Positions 20,770-32,184 of a stretch of DNA of 64,000 bases are shown in pieces. Source of the stretch: Isoetes taiwanensis. Lineage: Eukaryota > Streptophyta > Lycopodiopsida > Isoetales > Isoetaceae. The translations under genes were made by a program, and so were the position numbers. The stretch spans positions 31,022,967 through 31,086,966 of the forward strand of contig JAJEKV010000004.1 in NCBI GenBank assembly GCA_021234155.1. Direction: 5' to 3'. Numbering within the stretch: position 1 is the stretch's first letter; every line of letters begins with the position of its first letter. The notes under the pieces are model-generated. The model was not told where the DNA came from. It did no database searches and was given only the letters and a program-made list of their open reading frames with translations.

Positions 20770-23700
20770 TGAAGAGGCCCTAGTTTTTTCCGACGTATTG
20801 ATGGAATGGGTTGAATTTCAAGCTCTCAAATAGCCGCCTGTCGATTTGTCGACACAAGAACTTAACCTTCTTATTCTCGAAATGCTTTTTTTCAGCCGAT
20901 GCCTACAAATCCTTTTTGCCGACAAGAGCCCACGTAACACACATGATGTTGGCATTGTCGCTTCTTGCTTATGTGCTCGAATTTGACCACCTAACTCAAC
21001 ACCGGGCTTTGAATCGCACACAGAATGAGCCCACCCAACTTGGGTGAATGCCTCTCCCCACCTTTCTTTTTAATTCTCGCATAGATTGCCTCAAGATCGA
21101 GCCCGAAATGGAACCCAATTCAACCACGAAGGATTCCGTGCAAAATCTACAGTGTTGAAGTTGTGGGTTATTTCGGAAATCCAGATCCGAGAAGAAAGGG
21201 CAGATCGTTGTGTTGCACGCCCACGCCTATTGCAAACAGTAATTAAGAAAAGAAAGGACGGGTTCTTTTAATTGTTCAATTCCGGTCAGAAATTGGATGA
21301 TGGAAGTAGGGGATCTCTGGTGTAGGTGCACGGCCAAGGTATGTGCTGTGCATGTCGTCGAAAAGCCATAGGCATAGCCGAGAAAATCCTCTTGCTTCAA
21401 AATAAGAGCCTTTGTTTTCTTTTAAATCAATTCTATTTTTGATGCTTGATGAGCGTTTAACTCACCGGGTTCGACTCCCCAGGCTCATATTTTTTTATTT
21501 GGTCAAAGTGCTAATTTCGACATATTGTATTTTTTCAATGGTTTAGTTGAATGTGAGGGGTAAATCAAAGATGGGGGTTTTGACCCCATCTTGACTTGCA
21601 CTTGAGGGCTGGAATTCCGCCCCATGGCATATGCTGTGAAATATGCCAGCATCCAATGGTCCCAAAAAATTTAGAGACACCCCAAACGATAATACACCCC
21701 AAACAAAAATAATGACGTGGACATCTTGTGGAGACAAGGGACGAAAAATGCAATGGTTTCACAGAAAATGAGTTTTAGGGCAAGCAACGACAAGCGTGGT
21801 ATCGGAACCCTAAATGCAAATAGTGGAGAATCCGGGCCTGATGGCGATAGTGGGAAATTTCACCTTTCCGGATCATGATGACAAAGATAGGGCCGTGAGC
21901 AGAGTTAGTTACTACCGCCATGGCAAAAAGGCAACAAAAAAGTCAGCAGACATGAAAAGGTAAGCATTCCGCCCCCGTAAATTTGTTCGAAAGTTCGATC
22001 TATTTGGCCCTTTGTATTTATATTTGACACCCGGCATTGGCTCAAAGCCGAAGTCCACTGCTACATCCGCAATGGGAAAGATGTAAGGAGCTCAAAACAA
22101 GGGTAATACCAGAGTCAAGCTATTGGATCTAATTGATAGAGCTGGCCCGACCTTAAGGCTTTATGCAGAATCGAAGGGGAGTCTATTACCCACCCATCTA
22201 AGCAATTTCTTGAGAAAATCGTGAGCGTGTACAACTTAGAGCCTCCTCGCATCAATGGCTGCACCCAAGTAGGCCGATCGAATGAAGAAATTCTTGGCTA
22301 AAAATGTGGAGAGGCCTACCATGATGGCACCATGCCCTAGCATTACCAAATTGGCCGATTCACCGTAACCGAGGAGAAAAACGAGGACAACAATGCATCC
22401 GATGAGAAGACCGAACACATCCAAATTTAACCAAAGTTCTCAGAGCAAGATTTTTTCTGAAATGGATAATCGGATTTCTTAACCTCGGGGTTTAACCATG
22501 TAATATTATAGTCTAGATATCCGAACCTTTCTTTCTCCTGCCTTTTGCTTCGTTGATTAAATTAATACCATGCTAAATACTATACATTGCATGTTTTGGT
22601 GCTCATAGGCTGAAAATTAAGGCTGAAATCAGACATTGGATCTTAGAAATTGGGCAAGGGGTTAAAGCATGGCTATCTCAATAAAGCATGCCGCAAAGAT
22701 ATTATAATAGGAGGTATGAAATTGAGAATAGGGAAACGAATTGGTCATAAGCCCATGATCTTGTGGGTCAGAAGTTAAAAACTCGCTATGATTTGTTTAT
22801 CCTTTTGGAGGAATGGAAACTTGGCGTGTAAACCATTTAGGTCTACCCCTCGGTATTAATGCTTTTAGGCTTCGACCGTTTCTTTCCCGTGGTAGGCTTC
22901 GAATTAAACTAGGGCCCGCTATTTCTTAAAATTAAATAATCCGGTCGCGGCAGCTTGCATGTTATCTTAACTGATGCAAAGCAATACAAAGGAAAGGGAG
23001 TTGTGCTTAAATACGATGACAAAAGGTATGCTACTAAGCTTTGATTAAACATGCGTGACCTTCTTAGTTATGGCTCAAGGGTACTCTTTGCACATCCTTA
23101 ATGCTCTAAAACCGGTCTCCACATGGGTGCATGCGGATTTGGCTGCAAAAACAATACTTCATGATTAGTTTAGATGATTTAATGCTCACATATTTATGGA
23201 ATAGGTCCGTGTCCGTCCCAAAGGAACACCGCTTATAAAGGAACTGTGGGATGGATTATAGTCGATATCTTTAAATCAGATGTTGCTAAAGTATAAAATG
23301 TTTGACCGTATATAGTGCCCAATGCTACGGGCTTAAACCCGGGTTTGTATAAACATGTAATGGGGAGATCATGGCTCTTCAATATTTGAGGTGCAAAGTC
23401 TCCAGTGCAGATGGGCCCTAATGGAGCACAACAAACATAAAAAGAATTGATGGCTTACATAAATTGTGATTAATCTTTTGAGCTCTTATAATTATTTGGT
23501 AAAGGGCTTATAAGCCGAAGTGAAGTTATAGCTTACCTGCCGGTTCCTTTCTAGTTTACCCTTCTCGTGCTAACTCTAGACCAAGTAACCAACTTTACTT
23601 TTCCAAATATGCTCGTATTTGGTGTTGGATGAAGTCTTGTACAATGGAGACACTCTTGATACTACAAGATCTGAGAAATTAAAGTTTGCACTGGACCTCT

Positions 23701-24934
23701 TCTAGTTTGTATTGAGCTTTCATTAAATCTGGTAAGTACATTAGCAGGGCACGTGGGATAAAAGCCTTGCAACATGTGTCAAATTTTGATTACTTCTAAA
23801 CTTGATATGCATTTTTGAGGTATTTGTTAGACTGAGTATCTGCAAACTAGGCTTTAATGGAAAGAATGGAGACTACTTTGAACTGGTTTTAAATATTTTT
23901 CACGGTTTGGTGCTTAGTATCCCACCATAGAACACACAAACTTAGAATATTTGGTGGTTGCACGCATAATTGGGTTTGCATTGTAGCACTTAAAGAAACA
24001 GATCCGTAAAATGCCTACCACTAATTATTACTTTTGATTGTCATATATCATAATCGAGATAGCCCATCCTACTCTTTAAGTAGGTTAAGACGTGGTGTGG
24101 CATAGATCCAATAGAATGTCATTGAAGTTAATCAAATATAGCTTTGATAAAATGTTAGAGCTTAAGATCTTGATGCTTTGGACACATATGCAAAGATTGG
24201 GAATGAGTCTTGCATAGCTTGTATAGAATGAGGTTCTTATAGTTTCCCTAGTTTGCTAGGCAATTCAGCCCCCATAGCTTTAGTTGTTTGAGATGATTGG
24301 TCATCAACAACTCAAAATGGGCAATTCTCGCTTAACTCTAAGCATGAATATTTGCAGATTTAAAGGCTTAAGAACGTATTTGTCTAAATCAGCAAGTGAA
24401 TGGAAATTTTCTTGAGAATGTTGTGTCTTCTCAAGAGAAGCATGCAATCCATGTGAACACCTTGCAGCTAAGGTAAAAACGCCTATCAATGTGATTAATA
24501 TTTTGTTAGTCTTAAAATCTGAAATTTGAGTAAGCATGCTTTTTCTTTTAATATGTTGTCTTTTTCACGGTGAAGGAAAAAGAGGTCAGATGTATGTTCC
24601 TTCCGAAAATCTCGAACGTGGATCAAATGTATTCTCAATTGAACAAGTTCATGGCGGAGAAGAACAAAGCAAGGCAAATAACGCTCATAGGTACTTCTGA
24701 GAACTACACAAGCACGAAGTTGGACTTAGTGGTAGAGTACTTGTTGAGCAAAAACTCTCGCTTAACTCGCTAGGAAACAAACTCGACAAGTAGAATTTTG
24801 TGTATCGATTTGTTTCTTGAAATCCGATCGCTTGTTATTCTGCTTTTTTTGAAAATAATGGGAAATCTTATCAATTTGTTACTGGTTTAACTGTTCTCAA
24901 TTTGTTACTTATCAACTTGTTTTTAAAATGGGTA

Positions 24935-25340
24935 TTATCTTACAAATGATAACAGGGCATTTTCTTATGAATGACAATAGGGTATTATCTCATGAATGAT
25001 AAATGTGGTATGTTATTTAGAGAACAGGTATCGCTATTTGAAAACAGGGTATGTTATTTGGAATGGGGTATTATTTGTAACAGGGTATTATTTGGGTATG
25101 ATCTGAAATAGGGTATCACCTGAACATGGTATTATCTCTTACGAATGATAACAGGGTATGAATTCCCATTCTTTGAATGGGGGATTGCGACACCAGCTTA
25201 ATAGGGTATTATCATGCAAATGAGGAAAAGGGGGATTGTGGCCAAATACCCCGATTCCAAAAATACATTTTATCCCCTTTTGTTTGACAGAAAAGGGGGA
25301 TTTCATAGGTATTTTTTGGGGGGTATTTTTTAGGGTATTG
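24935..25340. repeat. Right subterminal repeat array of the CACTA-like element
   Basis: GGGTATTATTTG, AACAGGGTATG and GAATGATAACAGGGTAT variants recur at 20-40 bp spacing up to the right terminal repeat. These match the style of the left array. Confidence 0.75.
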
Positions 25341-25362
25341 GAGCACCTTTTTCGTTGTGTAA

Positions 25363-27050
25363 AGCTATGGGAGACAAAGATCGCTTCGAGCTTGGAAAAT
25401 GGAAATTACAAGGGATCTATAGGATATGCTAGCTACCTGGGTTGAATTACAAAGGGTTTATGTTTTCGCCGCCAAAATATATTTCACGATTCCAAAAATG
25501 TTCAAGCCATGAGATCATATGTACAACCTTGGTATAAGGGTTGGGGTCTAAAAGCATCAGAATAAAAGGGAATAGAGAGGTGTAAGTTTTTTACACCATT
25601 TAGCACCCTTTGCATTATCAAGATTCAGTACAAGTGCTTCAAGGTGCTTCAAGGGATTGTCCTACCACTCTGTCTGCGAATTTTTCCCTCCTACCGTCGA
25701 TTGTGGAGCTCAAATTTTGCAAAGTCATTGATCTCGAGAAATATTGGAGTTTAGAATTGTCCAAGCTCATACACAAACACATAGTTAGTTCAACTTTTGC
25801 AGGTTCATAACTGTCATCCTTTCAATATAGTACAAAATGTCTTTTGCAGCATTTTGGACGATAGAAATGTTCGCGGCGGCCTTGGCCGCCGCGATAAATT
25901 TCTTGTATATATAATTGTAATATGGCCGATAAGGGGGCAGCTTAAATGAAATTCATGTATGTATGTTTATTTCTATGTTCAGGAATGTACACGTGTAAGC
26001 ACCGAAAATTTTAAGAACGGAGGTCTTTCTAGAAACTACTGTTGCGATTCTGTAGCATCTCGATTCTTCCAGAAGGATGTGGTTTCATCTTTGTGTGCAT
26101 ATAAAGGGATGCAAAGGCGCGAGCCTCTGTTTGTTCATTCTAGAATTTGTTAAACAAGCTGGCCTACTATTTCTATGGTGATTGTCCATTGATCTAAGCC
26201 TCCTTAATTTTTGTTTTTCCTATCCCTTATGTCTTTAAGCTTGGTCGCCTGATCTGAGCATAGGGCATATACTCAGTTTTTTACAGAGAGCTTATGTTTT
26301 TAAAGTTGATCATCCCTGTTCTGAGATAGATTTTCAGTTGCGGGTAGAATCTATATAGTTCTAAGCATGTTTTGGAGGGATTTAGAGCTTCCGGTTTGCT
26401 ATTTTGTTTGTGTTAAACATGACAAAACTGAAGCTCTGAGCTCTGCTATGTTGCCCTGAAGTAAGTTCTACGAAAGGTCTGTTGGTCGTCCTTCCTAATA
26501 AAGGCTTCACTTCTGAGAGCAAGGACTGCCAACGACCAACTCCAATCTCTTGATTCAGAAACATCGCGGACTGCCAACACTATTTCACTTCTTTATATTC
26601 AGAAGTAGCACTGTTGAATTAATCTTCTTGAATGTTTGGAGCAGCCTGGGCTAATTCACCTCCTTTGAACATGACTTTCTTAATATATTTAGGTTAAAGT
26701 GATTCGATTTGCTCTCGAGCATTCAATTTGATCTGTGTGTTGGGGTTTGTGGAAAAATGTTTTGAACAGGATGTTCTCAATTTATTTGGGGGTAAAGTGA
26801 TTCCATTCACTCCAGAGCATCAAATTAGAAGGAGCGGCGATATACGGAGCTTACAACAGCAACATTGTTATGCATGAAAAACTACACATTATCATCCGTC
26901 ACTGGGAAGATAATGTACATTGAGGCTCTTAAGCGATCCACATTGCTCCATGTTTGAAAAAATTTGCACTTGAGGAACCTCAAAAAATTTCTATTCCATG
27001 TTTTGGATCTGCGCTGCTATTGAGTCCGCAACGACATTACCAAATATAGA
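25363..27050. other. No recognised gene; GC-rich palindrome at 25872
   Basis: Short frames without known domains. The notable object is the palindrome at 25872-25893, listed separately. Confidence 0.45.
25872..25893. repeat. Palindrome with 10-bp GC arms
   Basis: CGCGGCGGCC, TT, GGCCGCCGCG forms a perfect stem in AT-rich surroundings. It is followed by GATAAA and then CTTGT. A related structure lies at 28041-28060. Confidence 0.9.
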
Positions 27051-27289
27051 TGCTTCAATTGCAACTCTGTAATTATTACCGAATTCTGGAGCTACAAACC
27101 ACATTACCAGGTGATGTTGATTTATATAAATGCTTTTCTGCGAGCATTGGATCATCAAGAAGCTTCTTCATGCTATCAGAATTGGGCAATGAAGTCTTAT
27201 ATACCCTTTCATGCTCAAATTTTAATTGCCTCTCATTAATATCAGCAACATCTGGGATGTTCCATTGCCTTCTTGAAGACTTGATACTC

Positions 27290-27818
27290 TCATCTCCATA
27301 AGTACTTTGCAGGAGTTTCCGGTTGGCTTTTATCATACTTCCAAAGTTCTGAACCCCCACCATTTCTCTCGTTCATGTAAGATTTAAAGGGCCAATATAC
27401 AATCCAGTACTTTTGGAATAGAGCCACTGACTCCGCAGCCCTGGAAAAACCAAAATGTTGTGTAGCTATAATCATACCTCATCAAGTCTGATGCTTCAAA
27501 TGTGGGAATTTTCAAGCTATTTGCTGCCACTGAGAAATTCCATACATTTCAAAGTATTGGTAAGCAGACAGAGCCACATGAGGAGAGCTGGGGTTCATAC
27601 TTTCCACAATCTTTTAGTGATATTTAAGGTTATAATTGTACCGCTAAAGCTTATAGATGCGAGAAATATATGTACTCTTGAAACAGAACCAGGACGAATC
27701 TTATTGAAAGCTTTGCAAAGCACCATCCCATTCTTCAGGCATAATCTCAGCCCCTCCTTCGTTGGCTGCGTGGGAAGACACGTGTTCCCAAGGACTCTTG
27801 AAGCCATGATGCTGCTTC
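27290..27818 (-). pseudogene. KIN-14 kinesin calponin-homology domain exons, frameshifted
   Basis: Three exon-like blocks on the minus strand reproduce the calponin-homology domain of plant KIN-14 (KCH-type) kinesins. Block 27818-27676 reads E-A-A-S-W-L-Q-E then, in a second frame, L-R-L-C-L-K-N-G-M-V-L-C-K-A-F-N-K-I-R-P-G, ending at AGA/GTACAT. Block 27567-27478 reads A-L-S-A-Y-Q-Y-F-E then, shifted, W-N-F-S-V-A-A and P-T-F-E-A-S-D-L. Block 27440 to about 27290 reads S-G-S-I-P-K-V-L-D-C-I-L-A-L then, shifted, K-S-Y. Each block needs one indel and a TAG stands just before the first. KCH kinesins link microtubules and actin; the motor domain is absent. The frame continues to 27076 with no recognised domain. 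Confidence 0.78.
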
Positions 27819-28040
27819 CTATCTTCTAATAGCTGGATGACCCAGGCCCAGCCAGACTTTCCAAATAGTTGTTTGGTTGCTTGTGGTGTAAATTAGCGTA
27901 GATGTGTGCTCAAACCATCAAGAACTGTGGATTTTGGTGATACTTTTTGTATCACATGAAAGCATTTCTAAAAGGTTATCTACAAACATAGTCTTGCTGA
28001 TTTGACTGTAAACATAGTAAAAAAGATTGGTCGAAGTGGT

Positions 28041-28060
28041 GCGGCGGCAATCGCCGCCGC
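28041..28060. repeat. Palindrome with 8-bp GC arms
   Basis: GCGGCGGC, AATC, GCCGCCGC, preceded by GAAGTGGT and followed by GATATAAA and CTTGT. It is related to 25872-25893 (preceded there by GAAATGTT). Confidence 0.88.
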
Positions 28061-28084
28061 GATATAAAGTGCTTGTTGGTTTAA

Positions 28085-28385
28085 ATATGAACACCAAAAA
28101 TTCAGGTGTTTATATTCGACAAATTTAGCACTCAAATCCAACGCTCAAATCTAACACTGGACATTTGCACTTAAATGGCAATTCTAAAACATTAGAATAA
28201 TTTACAATGCAAATACCCAATCACAACAAATATGAGATTGATTGTTGCACAAACACCCAAGCACATAAGAAGTTGCATTAGAAGTTACATTCACTAGTTA
28301 TTGGTTAAATAAATATGAACACCAAGGATTCAGTGTTTTTCTGCAAATCTAACACTGGTCATTTGCACTTAATGGCAATTCCTAT
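28085..28385. repeat. Direct repeats flanking the second dispersed repeat copy
   Basis: A unit with AATATGAACACCAA and, later, CATTTGCACTT and ATGGCAATTC occurs at about 28085-28175 and again at 28315-28385. Between them lies 28207-28289, the second copy of the repeat at 9153-9235. Confidence 0.7.
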
Positions 28386-28910
28386 GCTGATATTTTCAAG
28401 TTCTTTCTCTCAATTGAAATCCTTTTGGCATCCTACAGAGCTACCACCACCACCCAAATGCAAAACAAAGTACAAAATGACATAAGAAGAGAGTACGAAG
28501 GAAAATAGCTCTTCATAGACTCCAAATTATATATGCCTGTTGTAAGTATGAGAGAGCAGAGACATGTGGAAATCTAAAATAGAAACCGAGGTAAATGCTA
28601 TCTGGAACATGCAGAATCATTGGAACATATACCATGTTAGAATTCCAGACCATGTGAAGTTTCACATTTAATATAGCTGCATAAAAATGCACCACAAAAA
28701 TGTACTTTCTGTTTTCCTTAAAGAACATGAACTTTCTTAATTAACAATATTTACAATTAAGGCCGGATGAAAGCGACATTACTGCTTTTGATTTAAGCAA
28801 AAGCAGGCCAAATGTGAAGTTCTAAAAATGTGAAATATAGCAGGTCAAAAATAAGGAACTGGATTTAGCCAATGTCACTTTCTTGCAAAGCAAGAGAATA
28901 AGATGTATAG
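28386..28910. other. No recognised gene
   Basis: AT-rich sequence; no supported coding or RNA feature. Confidence 0.5.
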
Positions 28911-29019
28911 GGGGATGCCCACCGGGAGCACTTTCCGGTGTGGACCGGTGGGGCCCCGCCACCAAGCCGGGGAGAGCTGGTCACCGCCACACCGGAAAGT
29001 GCGACCGGTGGGCATCCCC
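28911..29019. repeat. GC-rich hairpin, 33-bp arms with two mismatches
   Basis: Positions 28911-28943 pair with 28987-29019 at 31 of 33 positions. The 43-bp spacer is itself GC-rich and partly self-complementary (GGTGGGGCCCCGCCACC). It sits in AT-rich DNA and directly abuts the inverted repeat starting at 29020, so the two may be ends or parts of one element. Confidence 0.88.
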
Positions 29020-29880
29020 TACAACATGGAAATAGGGAGCTTTTTGTTTCGCGTTTTTTTTCCTTCCAGCGGCGATGGCGCCGCTCAGAGCCGTGTTTCT
29101 TTTGACTTCTTTTTCCTTTAGCCGATGCGAGGTGCGGGCGACGGTGGCAATGGCGCTGCTTCGTGTTTAATGGCATTGTTTTCGCTTCGTGGGCGCTGTT
29201 TTTACGCTCTCTGCGGGCGATGGCGCTGCTTTCTGCAATGGCGCTTCTTTAGCTGTGTTTTCTTTTAACATTCTTTTCAAAACTATGTTTTCTTTAATGT
29301 TCTTGCTTCTAATCTCGGCAACGCATTGCAGAAGAAACAGGCGGGGCAGAGGTATATGGAGCATAAGAAATACAGCACTTTCTGGCCGATCTTGTGAAGA
29401 AATCTTTTAGTGTGATCTAGAATGGCGCCCGTATTCCTGATTATTTCCATTTGGTGAGACCGGATCCTCTGCAAATCTAACCTTTTTCTTCTTTTTCTTG
29501 CATTTCGGCGCTTCACAAGCGATAAATGTTTCAAAACAGTATGAATTTCTTTCGTTTCCTTCTTACTCTGTTTTTTAGAGCTTGAAACCCTCTTGGAATC
29601 ATTTTTACTGCCGGATTCCTCTGTAGCATGTGAGGATTTAGATAAATGCATGCCCTGCAAAAGGGATCCAGTCAATTTTTGGCTTGGTTTTGTGGGTTCA
29701 AATCCCACGATTAGCTGCAACATCTCCTCTGTAAATCTGTTATAACCGGGAGTAAGCTGTAAGTTTTTAGTAGCTGCGGAATCGTCTTCCCCCTTTCCAT
29801 TCCGTGATGTACTGACAGGACACGTGGCGGCAAATAGATCATCTTCCGACAAAAAAAGCGACCCTATTTCCATGTTGTAT
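29020..29880. repeat. Inverted repeat pair bounding an 860-bp segment
   Basis: TACAACATGGAAATAGGG (29020-29037) recurs inverted near 29862-29879, with imperfect continuation into T/A runs on the inner side. No equal flanking duplication was found, so a transposon is possible but unproven. Confidence 0.7.
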
Positions 29881-29885
29881 CTCAA
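29283..29885 (-). CDS. Hypothetical basic protein or gene fragment (up to 200 aa)
   Basis: ATG 29885 (or 29873, giving M-E-I-G-S-L-F) starts a frame with an acidic N-terminus, a Ser/Lys-rich middle (about residues 85-115) and a basic run R-N-A-R-K-R-R-K-R near 128-136 that could be a nuclear localisation signal. After that run a GT donor-like site (AAAAG/GTTAGA) is present and the following sequence is less protein-like, so a real exon might end there. No domain was recognised. The start lies inside the right inverted repeat, so it may belong to a mobile element. Confidence 0.35.
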   Translation of the reverse strand: MRYNMEIGSLFLSEDDLFAATCPVSTSRNGKGEDDSAATKNLQLTPGYNRFTEEMLQLIVGFEPTKPSQKLTGSLLQGMHLSKSSHATEESGSKNDSKRVSSSKKQSKKETKEIHTVLKHLSLVKRRNARKRRKRLDLQRIRSHQMEIIRNTGAILDHTKRFLHKIGQKVLYFLCSIYLCPACFFCNALPRLEARTLKKT

Positions 29886-31606
29886 ACAGAAATTGAAGCA
29901 CAGTCTCTTTGTATTCTAGATTAGATCATAAATTAACATATTCCTTAATAATCTTGCATAAATCTTACATGTGGATCGACAATTTACCTTTATAGTGCAA
30001 CTCTGTGTTGCTCTAAAGAAATTCATGTGCACGATGTAGTAGAAGTTGCATAAGAACAAAGTGCAAATCCTCAACTTCATGATAGCAAGTTTCCCTCGGA
30101 CAAATTGAACTGCAATTCTGTAAAAAAACCTAGAGTGAAGATCCTGAAACTTGTGCAACAAATGATGTTTATGCAAACATAGAGTACATGCCTTCCTTCT
30201 GTGGCAACTTACTTCATTTATTGCTATGATGCGAAAAAAAGTCCTTCAAACACAAACACAAATACTAGAGATTCGTGGAACAAAAATGCTAGAACACTAA
30301 GATCAATCCCTCGAAAAGTTAAAGCTGTATATGAATTAGGAGCTTGATATATATACTATAATCCAAATCCTTACCTTTAATCCAAATCTCCTCTTCTCTA
30401 CCCTATCTTTGCAAACATTCTAGATTCTCAAGAGCAAAAAATAGAACAGAGTAAGCCCTTCAGAAACAAATGCAGATAGAATTAGAGTAAGCAAACTACT
30501 TAAAGTAGTCCAAAGATATGTACTGCGCAAAAGCAAAAAATGAGAAGCTAAGGATATTTTCGAATGGTGAAGGTAGATTATGCAATTGCCAAAGCTTGCA
30601 AGTTTTCCAAAGAACTAAGTTCCTCAGAGGTGCAGGGGCAAAATAAGCTACATTTTCTTGCACAAGGAGACAAAGCCGCATTTAATCTAAAACCAAGAAA
30701 TAATGCTTGCCGGTTTATCTAACTGTTGAGAATAGGTGTCTCTTCTAGGTTTAGATCTAGTAATTGAAGGAAACAGTACACCTTCAACCTAAACTATAGA
30801 TTGAAAAGTCTGTATGAAACTACGGAATTATTTTGAAAAATATGTATGAAACTATGGAATTGAAATGATTTTTGAGAAGTGTGTATGGATAGCAGAAAGA
30901 AGAACCACATAATCTAGGATTATAAACGTACCTCCTTCACCCCTAGCTTCATCGCCGTGCTTACATGTCACAAACCATTCTGAACCTGCCAAGTATTGCA
31001 AATAAAATGTCTCCATGTGCCCAAATCACCCTGGCAGATAGAAAATGTGTCGATTTTTGTATAGGCCTATCGCGGAGGGGAAAGAAAATACCTGCATGTC
31101 GATTGTTGTGCCTAATTAATCTAGTCCGCGTGTCAATGTTTGGGTGATAAGCAAGAAGCAGCCCCCTTGCTTTTGCGGGACGAAAGCATCTTGCCACCAA
31201 TAATCATATATGTTAGATAACGGGGGCCAGATTCCTCTCCGGTGGGGCATTCCAATGCATCCACGTCATCTGCCCCCAATTTCCGCTGCTGCATTCTGAT
31301 AAATCCATGTTTTGCCCCAATTTTCAATGCTAATTTGTCGGATCATTCTACATAACCATCATCGCAATAATAATAGCAGATCAAGGACAACTTCAAAATT
31401 CACAAAAAAATGACAAAATTGAGAGTCCTGGAGCCTTCCAATTATGATATTGTAAGCATAACAAAATAATCCAGGATTCTCGTTGACAGCTTCCTTTGTC
31501 TGTGTCACTGCCACCCTTATGCATAAAACCTTATGCTAGAAAGTTAAAGGATCTGCAATTGCACAACATTGTGACAGATCTAGCTTGGCCATTGATCCAT
31601 GGAATA
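29886..31606. other. No recognised gene before the LTR retrotransposon
   Basis: AT-rich. A 79-codon minus frame at 30961-31200 has no recognisable domain and is not called. Confidence 0.45.
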
Positions 31607-31611
31607 TCCTG

Positions 31612-32177
31612 TGTTAGTCCCAGGCCTCCCGGTACGGACTATTCATGCATACGCCACTGGTCAAGCTCAAAGATCCTCACCAACCACGGGTCGAGACATC
31701 CAAGCCTCCACGTAAGACTAAGCAGCCACGCAGTCAAAGCCTTTGGCGATCAACAAGAGGCGCCCGCCGGACAAGTGACGGCCCGTCACCGCCAAGGCGT
31801 CGGGCCAAGTGATTCTAGGCACTTCAAGAGGCACCGCCAACATTCCTCAAATCGGGCCTCCTTCCGTGAGTCGGCACCGAGATCGGTCAGTGTCTATATT
31901 GGGCCCAAGGCCATTGTACTATATATATGAGTAGAGTTAGCTCATAAGTTTTTAGATGAGTTTTGAGTCTTGTCTCCTTTCGGTTTTCTCTCTATTGAGA
32001 GCTCATGTATTTTCATCATTGATATCAAGGAAGCTTATCATCTTTCTCTCATTTGTTCTGTTTCTTCTTTTTCTTCTCTTTCAAGAAATCCAGCGTGACA
32101 TAGTCCCCTGACTCTCTGTTAGATCCACGGGTCCTCACAGAGGCTGTCTTCCAGAGTTCGAACCCGGACCCCAAACA
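31612..32177 (+). repeat. 5' LTR
   Basis: 566 bp, TG...CA ends. It differs from the 593-bp right LTR by many substitutions and small indels, so the insertion is not recent. ACTATATATATGAG near 31918-31931 could be the TATA region. Confidence 0.88.
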
Positions 32178-32184
32178 CGGCGCC

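Larger units (their letters stand above)
18950..25359. mobile_element. 6.4-kb CACTA-like DNA transposon, apparently non-autonomous
   Basis: The left end CACAACGAAAAAGGTGCTC (18950-18968) is the perfect 19-bp reverse complement of the right end (25341-25359). Similarity continues imperfectly for about 25 bp more (blocks of A followed by C runs). TAA flanks both ends (18947-18949 and 25360-25362), a 3-bp target duplication. Subterminal arrays of short G-rich repeats lie inside both ends. A 3-bp duplication, ends starting CAC, and subterminal arrays fit CACTA elements; the TAA target also fits PIF/Harbinger. No transposase was recognised. A GC-richer block at 20390-21290 with a 140-codon minus frame may be captured DNA. 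Confidence 0.82.

Noticed and set aside
21409-21486. Perfect B-box-like GGTTCGACTCC with GAGCCT/AGGCTC ends suggesting a tRNA
   Set aside because: No D arm or anticodon arm can be formed and the T stem pairs at only three positions; probably a chance or badly decayed SINE piece.
21797-21812. TGGTATCGGAACC resembling a retroelement primer-binding site
   Set aside because: No LTR end, gag or pol around it inside the CACTA-like element.
22236-22424. 62-codon minus frame that looks hydrophobic, like a membrane peptide
   Set aside because: No homologue recognised, no start context, and the opposite strand is equally open; likely chance inside the transposon.
29700-29735. Good T-arm GTGGG-TTCAAAT-CCCAC
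   Set aside because: No matching acceptor stem or D arm upstream; it lies within the 200-codon minus frame.
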